NCBI RefSeq assembly: GCF_947172395.1
Contig: NC_069092.1
Coordinates: 11,081,418 to 11,145,417, forward strand
Reading direction: 5' to 3'
Length of the DNA stretch: 64,000 nt
Source of the DNA: Bicyclus anynana
Lineage: Eukaryota > Arthropoda > Insecta > Lepidoptera > Nymphalidae
The number at the start of each line of letters is the position of its first letter. Positions within the stretch are counted from its first letter, which is position 1. This document shows positions 33,347-45,640 of the stretch, piece by piece. The notes beneath the pieces are model-generated. The model had not been told where the DNA came from and searched no databases. It worked only from the letters and a program-made list of their open reading frames with translations. The position numbers and the translations under genes were made by a program.

Positions 33347-34139
33347 TCTAAAACATGATAAGACATAATTGAAACTCAGATTTTATGTAAAAATGTTATC
33401 CGGTGCTTACTGGTGGATATCACGTATAAATAGAATGAATCGTTATTGTATTTTTTCTGATAATGAGATAGAACAGATCCTGCGACTACGAAATATGGAG
33501 TACAAAGTAAGTAATCTACAACTTACTTATTGAATATAGCTTTATAAAAAAACGTAGCAAAAAGTTTTCGCAAATGGAACGCTTTTTGGCTTAATTAAAA
33601 TGAAGGCAATGTGCTACTTGAGTATTTCGCGAGCGTTGTCTCTCAGAGCTAATGTAATTATGCCTCGGAGGTGACTTCTGTCCAGAATTAATGACGTGGA
33701 AGCGTCTAATGTTATCTAAATTCGACATTTTCCTTTTCCGAGGTGAATTCGCTCGGGGCAATTATTAGGGGAACAAGAGAGAAGGTTCGATAAAGTTGTG
33801 TATGACACGAATAACAAGTTTGTGGAGTTGGCGGAATCATTGGAGTGTTCTCTCAAAATATACAAATACAAAATACAAAGACCGCGTTTCTTTGCTTTGT
33901 CTTTGATCTTGTTTGATACACCCTGTATTCAATTTTCCCAATATCGTTGCATATTATATTTGGTTGTTTGTCCTACGTCAGGTCAACCACTTGCTTTTGA
34001 CCAATCTTTTATGATACAAATAAGGCTTAAGATGTAAACATAGTTTGTATTAACCCCTTGACAGCAGGATTAGAGGTCCAAACCAAGCTAACATTTTACT
34101 CCGCAACTTTGTCTTGTCTTTGCTGATTCGGCAACAGCG
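33347..34139. other. Unassigned DNA
   Basis: Nothing recognised; the 79-codon frame at 33798-34037 has no recognisable domain. Confidence 0.45.
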
Positions 34140-34380
34140 ACTCTGTCAGATCACACGCGGGCTTCGATCATGCGCCCTCATGTGACTTATGTACCCTATT
34201 TTTGCGCGGAATGTCCTGGAGCAGACAGGACAAGTTAAGGTACCGTCCACATAATTATATGAGATATTGGAGGGTAGCTTGGCCTTAAGTTGCTCACGAC
34301 AATTATCCAGATTCCGTATCCGCCTATCTTCAAAACCAAAGATACTCCGCTGAACATAGACCTCCACTCTAACTCCGCAA
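34140..34380 (-). mobile_element. LINE ORF C-terminus with C2H2 finger
   Basis: A 73-codon frame (34367-34146, minus) ends in CPVCSRTFRAKIGYISHMRAH spacing: Cys-x2-Cys, then His-x3-His, a single zinc finger. It is preceded by RRIRNLDNCREQLKAK. Such a terminal finger with an RAKIG/ISH context is typical of the end of non-LTR retrotransposon ORFs in insects. A host zinc-finger exon is the alternative, less likely because only one finger is present and nothing precedes it. Confidence 0.65.
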
Positions 34381-34869
34381 CTATTTAGTAACTGGCACCA
34401 GTTCCAGGCTTCCTCCCCAAATTATAAATTCATTGGGAAAGAGCATACGTCCGGACTTCATGCTTGGAACGCGAAAGTCGCGCAAAAGCAGCTATGGACA
34501 CAACCGTTCATACTTAAAAATAAAGATCTTTTCTTCTTTCTTCTTTCTTTCTTTCTAACGCTGTAAATTGAGTGGTATTACATCATTTCTATGTTAACCG
34601 CCTCATTGGCCTCCCAACCCTCCTCATATGGTTAGGTATTTTGGCATTAGGTAACACAGGGCACAGTTCCAGTTGTTCCAGGTCATACCAACAAAATATG
34701 AGTAAAATTAGAAAAGTCAGCACTAGAATGGAGTCCGAAGTCAAAATGATGTTGGAATATCCTCATGCCTCAGGAAGCACGAATAGCTGTCCTGCCTAAG
34801 GATAACACTGTTTCACCACCTGTTGGATAGTCTAACCGTAAGTTTTGTCACTTTTTTACTTTATGTCTA
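34381..34869. other. Unassigned DNA
   Basis: 34380-34560 may be a LINE 3' end on the plus strand (aaaataaagatcttttcttc followed by a tttct-rich run). Confidence 0.4.
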
Positions 34870-35172
34870 ATGAGCCTTGACTAGTCTCACCTGATGATAA
34901 GTGATGATGCAGTTTAAGATGGAAGCGGGCTAACTTGTTAGGAGGAGGATGAAAATCCACACCCCTTTCCGTTTCTACACGACATCGTACTGGAACGCTA
35001 AATCGCTTGGCAGTACGTCTTTGCCGGTAGGGTGGTAACTAGCCACGGCTGAAGCCTCCCAAAAGCCAGACCTGGACCAATTAAGAAAATCTCAATCTGC
35101 TCAGCCGGGGATCGAACCCAGGACCTCCGTTTTGTAAATCCACCGCGCATACCACTGCTCCACGGAGGCCGT
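34870..35172 (-). mobile_element. SINE family B, near full length
   Basis: Reversed copy lacking only the A-rich tail; the head ends ccacggaggccg. Confidence 0.87.
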
Positions 35173-35787
35173 CGTACTTGTAGCAATAAGGCCGCCTTTG
35201 CACGCTAAGCTTATATTATTAATTTTTCTTCTTCTGTGTTGACTCTACAGTGTGAAATATTAAAAGGTACTTTTGGAGCATAGCCTAATATGTGATCAGC
35301 TTTAAATAACACACATGACTTATATAAAAAAGTGATTTCAAGTGCTGAGCGGATCTCGCAAAGTATTTTCTCGCTTAGCCAAGCGCACTAATAACATACT
35401 CTGTGAGTACGTAACCTGCTACGGACATAAAAATTGCAATGAATTTTCGCTTGGCTTTCAAATTTTGTATCCAATCTTGTTTCTATTGGGGACGGTACAG
35501 TTTTTGGAAGTAACTCTATCCTCAGTTACTTTCAGTAACTAGATGCGGAAATTACTTCCTACAAAATCAAAATCAAACTTAAAGGTATGGTTTTACATAC
35601 GTTACTTTTTACAAAGTCGCCACGGAGGCCGTCAATCAGTCAATCAGGTATAGGATTTGGAAGTTATGCTAACGAACTGCTCCAAGCTGGATTGGTGGGG
35701 GAGCAAATAAATGTCAGTAATTGTCAATGTTTTAATTATTATCGTAGTCATGAACACAGTAGTTGTATATAGTAATAGTAGTAGTAG
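35173..35787. other. Unassigned DNA
   Basis: Includes a 12-bp orphan of the SINE B head (ccacggaggccg at about 35623). No gene. Confidence 0.45.
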
Positions 35788-36097
35788 TAGCCGCGATAGC
35801 CCAGTGGATATAACCTTTTCCTCCGATTCCGGAGGGTGTGGGTTCGAATTCGGTCCGGGGCATGCACCTCCAACTTTTCAGCTGTGTGCATTTAAAGAAA
35901 TTAAATATCACGAGTCTCAAACGGTGAAGGAAAACATCGTGAAAAACCTACATACCAGAGAATTTTCTCAATTCTCTGCGTGTGTGAAGTCTGCCAATCC
36001 GCATTGGGCCAGCGTGGTGGACTATTGGCCTAACCCCTCTCATTCTGAGAGGAGGCTCGAGCTCAGCAGTGAGCCGAATATGGGTTGATAATGATGA
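35788..36097 (+). mobile_element. SINE family A, full length
   Basis: Head with A box and B box (gggttcgaattcg), complete body, and tail gggttgataatgatgaa. The frames at 35711-36151 are shadows. Confidence 0.9.
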
Positions 36098-37825
36098 AGC
36101 GTTGTGTGACTGGTTGATCCACTGTTGTTTATACCTAATAATTCTAATCACTCAAAATTATTGGCATATATTCGTAGCAATATTGTTTTTTTTTTTCAAT
36201 AAACTAAACGTGATTTTTCCTAATACTCCAATTTTAATTATAAATTTAAACAAAAAAATATTATTATAAAAACAAACCTTTTAATTTAAATATAAGTAAG
36301 AACAGACTTGAATACTTTCTAGTTAGTAAATTTTACTTCGATGGTCCGAATATAATTGGTACGTTTTTTTGATAATTTGTGTTAAAACAGTTATTTAAAC
36401 ATAATACCTACATATACATATATTTTGAAATTGTCTTTTTACGACCTTTCATTTGATACCCATATTAGTAGGGTAAGGTAAAAAAAAACTTACCCATCCC
36501 CCCACCTTTTTTTCATTTACGGGCGCCATTTTGAAAATTTATATAGCCTATGTCACTACCAGAATTCTAAAAAACTTAGTGACACTTCATATGTCAAAAT
36601 CCGTCCAGCCGTTTACACATACACATATACAAACATACAAACATACACACATCCATATGCTCGAAAAACATTACCCTCCTTCTGGCGCAGTAAAAAGCGT
36701 GTAAAGTAAAGGCACAAATATGGTACAGTGCAAAACTTGTCTCTGCAAATTAAACTCCAGCCTCTAAACTAAACAAGTTTAGTCTCAATATTCCAAATTA
36801 TTATAATCATAACCTTCGAGGCTGTCCCTAAATTTGTTACAACTAATTCTAACTAGAATACAGGCCGACGCTTTTATATTTCCCAAAGAGCACGCCGCTC
36901 GTAAAGGGAGACGCAGTCTCAGTTGAATTAGGGTTTCGAAATGAAGATTCATCTGAGATACAAATCCTATGTTTGTAGAGACACTTGAGAGTTGGGGAAG
37001 TGAAATAATCCCAAAAATTTACGGAGATGATAAGTAATCCTGTGGCCGTTTTTGTTTTTTGTTTATTATTTAAATTTGGCAAAATCTGGAAAGGAGGATG
37101 GCGAAAGTGGGAGTCACACTCAGAAATGTCGTACACTCATACACTTGTATAAATTAAAACTATTATTTTATAGGATGCTTGTAAAAAAAATATTGACATT
37201 TTACAGAACAGGTATTCAAGATTACTGTATACTTAGCATAGTAAAATTGTTCTACTTGTTGCCTGAGACCGAAAAGCCTTATCGTATTTAAAAAGCAATC
37301 ACGCAGTTGTATGTCAGCGGCGGTGTTTTTCAGTATAAAATTCACATTCTTTCGTATGCATAGATAGGGTAGCTTCTAATTTTAAGGTATATCTTTTTTC
37401 TCCATGCTTTTCAAGTTTGGTTACTATTTGCTTTTTTCTTAGTTCAATCACGATCGACAACTATTAATGAGTTTCTATTATGTACTCTACTTTTATCTGC
37501 TAGTCCCAAAATACATGCAACCTCGCCATTCTCTTTTACAAAACGTAACTTTAAGTAATTATTAAATACCCAGAGGTACAATTAAAGTACAATTAAGTAC
37601 AATTATTAATTATTATTGTGTAAATGTTATTTTCTTTTTGTACCCGCAAAAATTTCTTCACTAAGAAGTCTATGGCGCTGAAAATATAGATTGGTTTGGT
37701 GGTTTTGAATAATAAAGAGTTATTGCTTTATTATTATATACTGCTATTTTTGGCGAGTTTCAAAAAATTCGGCACTGATAGCAAAGGCTATAAATGATTT
37801 GACTTTGATTTATGCACAGCTCCGA
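36098..37825. other. Unassigned AT-rich DNA
   Basis: About 36470-36680 looks like an old interspersed repeat (cgccattttgaaaattta, cgtccagccgtttac, acatacaaacatac). The rest holds nothing recognisable. Confidence 0.4.
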
Positions 37826-38097
37826 AGATACGTGATAGCTCAGTGGATATGACCTCTACCTCCGATTCCGGAGGGTGGTGGGTTCGAATCCGGTCGGGGG
37901 CATGCACCTCCAACTTTTCAGTTGTAAACGGTGAAAAAAACATCGTGAGGAAACCAGAGAATTTTCTTAGTTCTCTGCGTGTGTGAAGTCTGCCAATCCG
38001 CATTGGGCCATCGTGGTGGACTATTGGCCTAACTCCTAGGACCTCATAGGACACTTGAGCTCAGCAGTGAGCCGAATATGGGTTGATAACGACGACA
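37826..38097 (+). mobile_element. SINE family A, internally deleted
   Basis: The head is good (gggttcgaatccgg). The tgcattttaagaaatt segment is deleted. Confidence 0.87.
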
Positions 38098-38549
38098 TAA
38101 TTTTTTGGTATAAACTGCAACTGATAAACAGACTGGCTTAAAGGGTTCCGTTCATATTTTACTGACGTACGGATCCCTAAAAAGGAAAAGCAGCAAAGAA
38201 AAACGATGAATGTGCAAGGTTTAATCTCCTTTTGCCGTCTCACCGCTCAACTATCGAGCTAATGGACCAGCGAAGTGGACTAACGGCTTTAAAACTCTTT
38301 TGAAGTAGATTTTTACTATCGGCCGGCCGCAGACAATGAGTGCATTGTGATAGGGTTATATATTTTTTAATTTCGCTACTGAAGGGCTCTTTGAACTGTG
38401 TGCAAGCAACTTGTGCAAAAAAGTGTTAACTTTCTTGTTCTTGATCGTTTTCTCAAAATAAATTTCTGGTCGGTTTTATGAGATTATGTATTTTTCTATC
38501 CTTATTTACCATCAGTAAATTTAGTTTAGTGTTTCTATATCCTTATTTA

Positions 38550-38828
38550 GCCCGTGATAGTCCAGTGGATATGTTCTCTGCCTCCGATTCCGGAGAGTGT
38601 GGGTTCAAATCCGGTCCGGAGTATACACCTCCAACTTTTCAGTTGTGTTCATTTGAGGAATTAAATATCACGTTTCTAATACTTTGAAGGAAAACATCGT
38701 GAGGAAATCTGCATACCAAAAAAATTTTCTTAATTCTCTGCGTGTGTGAAGCCTGCCAATCTGGGCCAGCGTGGACTATTGGCCTAAACCCAGCTCAGCA
38801 GTGAGCCGAATATGGCTTGATAACGATT
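38550..38828 (+). mobile_element. SINE family A, decayed
   Basis: Head present with altered B box (gggttcaaatcc). The 3' third is shortened (gtggactattggcctaaacc). Confidence 0.85.
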
Positions 38829-39342
38829 TACCATCCAAATCTTCTTTTATAATTACAGTCAAACGCAAGCCTGTCACGAAAAAAAACAAATAAAATAATC
38901 AGTAGGCCATTCAACCTGCACTGCAGAAGAGTGGTGGGTGAGGTGAAAGCTGATATGGAGCTTAACAATACCTTTCCTATAAAAAAGAGACTTGTAGTAA
39001 GCCGTTAAAATTGGCTGAAAATAGTGTAACATGTACAAAGATAGACATGTTGAAAGAAAATTTCGGCATCAAATTATAATTATTAAAATGGAACGGACGT
39101 GACTCCCCGCATTAACATTTATTTCAACAAAAGTTCAACAAACTTTTCATACCCGAGGACTTTTAGAAGCAGTCATATAAAATTCCCTTTTTTCCTCGTT
39201 TTTCTTTGCTAGATGAAAGCCCGATTTAAATACATCCGCCTATTGTGTGGGGCTTAAAGATCGGTTATGAATATTTATTTTGTCTTTTTTTTACCCGACT
39301 GCAAGAAGGGTTAAGTTTTTCGCGCGTATCTTGTACTAGCAG
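38829..39342. other. Unassigned DNA
   Basis: Nothing recognised. Confidence 0.45.
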
Positions 39343-39655
39343 ACGCCCGCGACTTCGTCCGCGTGGTTTTTAGTTTTTCACAAATCCCTCGGGAACCATG
39401 GATTTTTCCGGGATAAAAAACAGCATATGTGTTTTTCCATGCTATAATATATCTCAATACCAAAGTTTAGCTAATTCGGTTCAATAGTCGAGGCGTGAAA
39501 GAGTAACAAACATTCATGTCATCAAAATCATCAGCTTTAGCAAATCTCGGGAAAACATGGATTTTTTTCGGCTTTCTTGAGTTAAAGGATTTTCCAAAGG
39601 TTCTAGAGATCCATAGATCACCGCCCACAAACTTTACCTCTTTATTATATTAGTT
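39343..39655 (-). mobile_element. Helitron-like element
   Basis: Left edge ctagcagacgcccgcgactt, right edge ctctttattatattagttt. The interior includes cctcgggaaccatggat and a second, internal copy of the ctcgggaa...catggattttttcgg segment. Confidence 0.75.
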
Positions 39656-39691
39656 TAAATAGTAATAGATACAAACTTGGGAATTTGCACA

Positions 39692-39984
39692 TAGGGTAAA
39701 ACGCTACAATACGCCCCAGTTGACCATAAGCCCCACTGTTGTACCAGATGTGAGGCATATTATCAACTCATAGCGTTACAAAACGCCCTACCTAAGGTTT
39801 TTAAAAAATAGTATTTTTAGCAAGTGTATAAGGATTTTTTACCAAACTAAAGTGCCATTTTGTAGTTTAAAAACTGTTTGTTACATATCTTATAAAATAC
39901 ACAATTACAATTTAATAAAAGGTAATTTTATTGTGCATTACTTAAAAGTCGCCCCACTTTTAAGTAATGTAGCATTTTACCCTA
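39692..39984. mobile_element. MITE, 293 bp, 17-bp TIR
   Basis: Ends tagggtaaaacgctaca (39692-39708) and tgtagcattttacccta (39968-39984), complementary with one mismatch. An internal hairpin of 13-bp arms sits against the right end (39937-39949 and 39956-39968). Confidence 0.8.
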
Positions 39985-40226
39985 ATACCTATAGAAAAAT
40001 CAAATGCTTTATTTACCAAGTTCGATATATTTACCTGACCGACATGAGTTTTCTCGGGGGAAATTATAAAACTAAGGGCAATAAATGAACATATTATTTT
40101 ATTATTCATTGGGTAAATTCATAAAAAATTAAAATGTAAATAGTTCAGAAAATGAGAATATAAGCTATTGCTGTATTTTCCTTCATTTTTATGCTTTATA
40201 CAATTACCATCGTACCTACTATAGAT

Positions 40227-40420
40227 TAACTATACTAATATTATAAAGAGGTTTTGTGGTATTGTAGGGGTTAATCTCTGGATCTACTAATCAGATTTTG
40301 GAAATTTCTTTACGGACAGAAAGCGATGTTATTTGTTAGTGTCACAGGCTATATTTTGTCTCCGTATTCTTACATGAACCGGAACTACGCGGGTGACACC
40401 GTGGGGCTTCGAATAGTTTT
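40227..40420 (+). mobile_element. Helitron-like element, short
   Basis: Starts ctatactaatattataaaga and ends near ggggcttcgaatag. Confidence 0.65.
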
Positions 40421-40565
40421 TTAATATAATGAAAATAATTGATAGACCAAACATAGCCCATAAACTGAGTAAGACTTCTCACACCAACAAGGAAGACGTC
40501 CTACAAAGAGCTGCCCTGAAACCATCAACCTTGGACATAGGTGTTAAGACTAACCATTATTTTCA

Positions 40566-40829
40566 GGCCTGGGTTCCATTCCCGGCTGGGCCGATTGAGG
40601 TTTTTCTTAACTGTTCCAGGTCTGGCTGGTGAGCAGCTTCGCCCGTGACTAATTATCACCCTACCAACAAAGACGTACCGTTAGCGATTTGGCGTTCCGG
40701 TACGATGTCGTGTAGGAACCAAAAGGGGTGTGGATTTACATCCTCCTCCTAACAAGTTAGCCCGCTTCCATCTTAGATTGCATCATCAGGTGAGATTGGA
40801 GTCAAGGGCTTACTTTAAAGAATTAAAAT
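40566..40829 (+). mobile_element. SINE family B, head partly lost
   Basis: Begins inside the head at the B box (ctgggttccattcccgg); the body is complete and the tail reduced. Confidence 0.83.
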
Positions 40830-41019
40830 ATATGTCGTAGAAAAATGTGGACAGAACCACTGACCTGACCTTGATCATCGGCTCTGTCATTTACTATGGG
40901 TGCGCTATGCATAACCTCACTAATCGCTTACACAATAGACCATTAACTTTACTATTTACCCTGGTACTTTGCCTTTGCCTACGCGGCGACATATATATAA
41001 GTACAAGTTCTATATATAC

Positions 41020-41410
41020 GCATCAACTAGCGCAGCAAGCGACGTGGTTCAAAATCAAAATCAAAATCAAAAATCATTTATTTCAAGTAGGCTCAGTTTA
41101 CAAGCACTTTTGACACGTCAGTTGACTATTTGTAAAGATTCTACCACCGGTTCGGAAGGCAGGTCCTGCTGAGAAGATACCGGCAAGAAACTCAACAGTT
41201 GCTCTTTTGGTTCAAGGAAAGGTGGAGGGCACAAGAGTGCGTGGCAGGTCACCAATGCGCTGGACTGATCAAGTAAAAACCGCTCTGCGTGGATCGCCCT
41301 ACCAATGTGCTAGGAGAGCCCTGAGCCACACTACGGGAAGAATGGCGACGGATAGTAAGGCTTGCCACCACACCCAAATGACGACCACAACCACTCTGTC
41401 AAGACTGTAA
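41020..41410 (+). mobile_element. RTE-like LINE C-terminus split by another LINE
   Basis: Removing 41053-41215 joins gacgtggttcaa to ggaaaggtggag in one frame, reading DVVQ then GKVEGTRVRGRSPMRWTDQV. The KVEG-RGRSPTRW-DQ motif is the same family as 62163-62786. Confidence 0.75.
41053..41207 (-). mobile_element. LINE 3' UTR insertion, 8-bp TSD
   Basis: Third copy of the 3' UTR of the LINE at 28771-29530, with an (aaaatc)n tail. Direct repeat tggttcaa is at 41045-41052 and 41208-41215. Confidence 0.9.
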
Positions 41411-41641
41411 CGACAAAGAAGACCAGTCCTATATTATTCTGGTGAAAAGTCAGCCTTAGACATTAACTATGCCATTGCCTCTATCAAACCAATATTACAT
41501 TAACTTCATCTATTATTATCGATTCAGTACACTGCCATAGCCTCCAGAGATTCAACTAACGTGCTATATATAGCATTGACATTTAATATTCATAGTGTTT
41601 CTCTTTGCTATGTGAATACATTGGTTATATTATGTTACAAA

Positions 41642-41800
41642 CTAGCAGACGCCGCGCGGTTTCACCCGTTTGGTTCGCAAGGCAGAGGTCGAATCCACTG
41701 GGTTATCACGGCTCAAGGTATAATCTATCTTAATTCCGAATTTCAGCCAAGTTCACAGTAACAAACATTCACACTTACACACATACTTTCTTACTAAACC
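41642..41800 (-). mobile_element. Helitron-like element with SINE A fragment
   Basis: Starts ctagcagacgccgcgcggtt. Positions 41682-41715 are the head of SINE A in reverse (gcagaggtcgaatccactgg). Confidence 0.65.
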
Positions 41801-41875
41801 ATTAGTAAATAATAACTTGGACTTTGTCCCGGGCGTATGCAAACTCAGGATAGTATTAAGTTGTCGCCTGTCTTA

Positions 41876-42060
41876 TTACATCCTACTAACAAAAGCGAAA
41901 GTTTGTATGGATGTTTGTTACTCTTTAACGTCGCAACTACTGAACCGATTTGGCTGAAATTTAAAACGAAGATAGACCATGTATTAAAACATACATAGGC
42001 TACTTTTCATCCCGTAAAAAGTCCATGGTTCCAACGGGATATGTGAAAAACTGTTTAAAA
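41876..42060 (+). mobile_element. Helitron-like element, 5' two thirds
   Basis: Contains gcgaaagtttgtatggatgt, accgatttggctgaaattt, ggctacttttcatcccg and ccatggttcc. Confidence 0.72.
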
Positions 42061-42593
42061 AATTCCACGTTAACTGATTTCCATAAATCATCTCATTACA
42101 TTACCATTGGAAACTCCTGAGTAGAGGTTACGTATGATGCATCGGCACTAATTAGGTTTTCCTGCTAATTATGCAATAGTTTAATTAACCCTAATGTATA
42201 TAAAGGGATGTGTAATTATGTTCACTCACAAGGAACAATTTGGTGTGACCCACATCAAGTAGACACCCCCTAGGGTGTCCTAAATTTCCAATGTCTTATT
42301 TTCTAAGATACGCCCTCTATCGAACTTACATAAATATAAGTCCATTGATCATACTTTATTATTTAAAATAGAAGAACATCCCTTCCAACTTAGCTATAAG
42401 CCTAAACTAATACGAAACAATTCCAACTAGGGATCGAAACCTGGACTTTTATTTGATGTGAGTCCAACCCTTCAACCGGAGCTCTGGGACTCAAACGCTG
42501 TTAAGTAGAACTTTTATCAAAAGTTTTTTTTTTATAGACGCTGATTTGGAGCTTAGGACCATGCTGCTCCAATGTAGATTGACAGATGACAAT
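42061..42593. other. Unassigned DNA
   Basis: Nothing recognised. atcgaaacctggac near 42434 may be a SINE head remnant. Confidence 0.4.
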
Positions 42594-42730
42594 GTTTTTT
42601 TTTATTTCTTTACAACTTTGGCCTTTGACTACAATATCTCCTGATTGTAAGTGACGATGCAATCTAAGATGGAAGCGGACTAACTCAGCAGGAGCTCAGC
42701 AGTGAGCCAAATATGGGTGGATAACGACTT
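42594..42730. mobile_element. Chimera of SINE B tail and SINE A tail
   Basis: 42594-42687 is the reversed 3' part of SINE B (to gcggactaac). 42688-42730 is the plus-strand 3' end of SINE A (gagctcagcagtgagcc). They are joined directly. Confidence 0.75.
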
Positions 42731-43316
42731 ATCCGTGAATGGAACGCAGCAGAATAGCAAAGCTTCAAAGTAGGGAGTCGACCCGAAAATATTTAAAACG
42801 TTTTGTTGTTAAATTGTTAAATTCAGCGAAATTTAAGACCGGGGATCAAAAGTTTTTATACATCGTTTACGATTTAACGAATGTGCAATGTTTGTCGTAA
42901 AGAATGTATCACTCCCCATGCGTCGGTAATTCCGTTGCGCGGCAAACAACAAAATGGCGCCTCGAGATAAAAGCGCCGTGAAAATGGGGGCTTACGTTCA
43001 CTGCGCTGCATTTTGCAACGTTTTTGCTTAATCTTTTATGCACTTTGCACGAATACGGTAATGGTTGTGGATGTAGATGTAGATATCTATGGGTAATTAG
43101 CTAAACTATGAGAATGCGGACATTTAACTGTGTAAACTGTGCTGTAAATAGCTTTGGGCGAAGATATTACACCTTGTAAGTTTTGAAGCAATGAAAAGTT
43201 ATATTATATTAGTTACTTATTCGTAATATTTCTGTTACCGTCATATTGTATCCAATTTACAACTAATAAATATTTTCTATGTAACTTAAGACATTAGCAG
43301 ACTAGTCTTAAGTTTA
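42731..43316. other. Unassigned DNA
   Basis: Nothing recognised; a CpG-containing patch is at 42915-43015. Confidence 0.45.
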
Positions 43317-43940
43317 TTTTTCACTACTCTTGCTCAAAAATACTGTCATATTACTACTCCATAGATAAAAGGCGAAAATTTATAAAACAATTGACGTGAA
43401 ATGTGAATTATTCACACTTGATTTTTTCAATAAATTAATTGTGAATTTGTGACCGTTACATATTTTGCAACATCAATTGTTATTGTTGTCTTTATCTAGT
43501 GAGAAGGGTGACCCTAATTTGGAGATGGATGAAATTTTCAATCTGTTACCATCAAGGTGGTTTACTTAAATACTTACCTACGAAAATTTAATAAGTGGAG
43601 AAAAGAACAACGAATATATTCACTTACGAAAGGAGTTTTTAAACTATTATCTCCCACGTTTACCTCACATACTCATTATTCATCTTCACAGCAGTCGGAA
43701 ATTAACCGTGTAAAAAAAACCATCTCCCTTAACATCTAAAATGTTAGACTTTTGTACATTTAATTTTTAATTAAAATAAATCATTGAATACTGTACTGGA
43801 TAATTTTATTTTTTCGCAATCGTAGTGAAAAGCAGAGTGTAACTAGCGGGGCTAAACCTAACCTAACCTAACGGCTCGTACCCCAAAAATACCTCGTATA
43901 TAATGGATCTTTTTAGCCCCTTGTATAACAATCTACTATT
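43317..43940 (+). mobile_element. Element G, copy 2
   Basis: Inverted relative to 20867-21713, ends ttttcactactcttgctc and caatctactatt. It retains the segment translated as NLEMDEIFNLLPS, but an 8-bp deletion right after shifts the frame, so the copy is dead. A cctaa triplet run near 43858 is not found in copy 1. Confidence 0.6.
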
Positions 43941-45388
43941 ATTTATCAATTATGCTTTAATTTCTTAACTAAACCTTTAATAAATAAAATCCATTCAAAT
44001 TGCTCAAGAACCCGAGAATTTTTAAGTATATCGTATTCGTACTTACAAATATAAACGACGGATATTTGTAGTAGTAAAGTCCCAAGTTAACTCGAGATAA
44101 AAATCGAAGCCAAGAATTACTCTTTATAAAGCAACTCAGGAAATTGCAGCAAAATCTTCTTGAATAATCTCGGTGAAAAGTCGATCGGAACAACGTTATA
44201 TTGTAGTTTACCAACAAGAAAGCTTTTCCATCATTTATTGGTGCATTTCGTAAAAAGAACGGGCGGTCGGGATCAGCAATTTCTTACTTGATTTGGCCGC
44301 CTGATGGCTTTCCGAACAAAGGACTAAAAGAAAATCGAGACACAAAACCAAGTTCTGATAGTGCCTATTTCCATTGTATACAGATTAACACGATACTTGG
44401 GTATCGTAACTATACAATTAATTAGATGTTGTAATTAGGATAACGAACAGTTTGTTAAAAAATATATATATTTGTTGATAAATGTTTGCATCGTGCCGCG
44501 ATGCAAGAACCAGCTCATGACTAAGGGTCCCGTATGGATTCGAAACTAGTCGGGCATACCCCGAGCTAGTATCACTTGAGTTTTAGCCGTGTTTCATAAT
44601 CAATAACGAATAGTTTTTATTTCTAACTAACAATAAATCTAAATGTCTTGTAGATGTTTAATAACTATGGCTTATATCTTCCCAGACAAAAGCACTTTCT
44701 ATCGGTGAAATGTTAGTAAAAATTCTTACAGTAGTTTCTAAAACAAATATCAACTCAGTGCGGTAGGCTGTACGAGTCTCTAATTTAATCAGTTTAATAA
44801 TTTTGTGAGAACAAGAATACAAACTATTTGGAAAACGTATTTCCTGCGAATTTTCACCTTATAGCGGGCAGTTGGAAGGACATATTATGTTGCTTGTATA
44901 ATATTGTAGTATAAATGAGTAAAATAATAAATGAGAAAGTAGCATAAATTTATGTAATAGTACTAAAGTCACATTTTCTCCAAAGTCAATCACACAGCCA
45001 AATTTTGTTTAGACAGCTAGAAAAAATGTGTGTTTACACAGCGAGAAAAAATTATGCTCAAATTATAAGTATTGTAAGTTAAATAAATTTAAGTGTTCCA
45101 AATCCACGTATAATAAAATCAATATTTTATAAAATATCCCCAAGTAATAATCAGTTGCCTGTAACCGAGCGACGAACCAGAAATACGTGCTTTGCGAGAT
45201 ACTCCATATCAGTCGTGTACAATTTCGTATCAAAATGTTTGTGATATACTTACTATACTATACTATATTTGTGATATACTTAATATACTATACTTACTTT
45301 ATTTGTTTAGGGAAACATATGGATTTAATTACTTTTTTTGACAGATTTTTATTCCGGAGTTCAACAGTAAAAATTGTTTATCAAAAAC
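43941..45388. other. Unassigned AT-rich DNA
   Basis: No gene seen. 44500-44590 (gaaccagctcatgact, gaaactagtcgggcata) looks like an interspersed repeat. 45235-45300 has a tandem of gtgatatactta. Confidence 0.4.
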
Positions 45389-45640
45389 ATTTTTTTAATT
45401 GGATATTTTTAGTATATTTACATTTTCCGCAAAACTCTGAGTCCAGTCTGGGTCTGGCGTTCTCCTTTTGACTTCGCCGTTAAAAATGCCGTGTCGTTGC
45501 CAAATAATGGAAACACGCTAACATACAATGTGTACGGTGGCGGCAATGGGCGGTCTGGCAGCATTTTTGCGCAGTCATATGGAAGTTTTAATTTAGATCC
45601 TTCTTCTATTAACGACGTGTACTGTGATAAAAATAATTGA
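45389..45640 (+). other. Open frame of uncertain meaning
   Basis: A frame of about 80 codons without initiator, ending in a stop near 45640, reads PVWVWRSPFDFAVKNAVS then a Gly/Asn-rich part (YGGGNGRSGS). Its composition is less AT-rich than its neighbours. There is no family I recognise and no clear splice sites. It could be an exon remnant, repeat or chance. Confidence 0.2.

Noticed and set aside
34146..34367. Host C2H2 zinc-finger gene
   Set aside because: Single terminal finger with a LINE-typical context and no further coding sequence upstream; kept as a LINE fragment.
43855..43876. cctaa triple repeat resembling insect telomere
   Set aside because: Only three units, inside copy 2 of a repeat; far too short.
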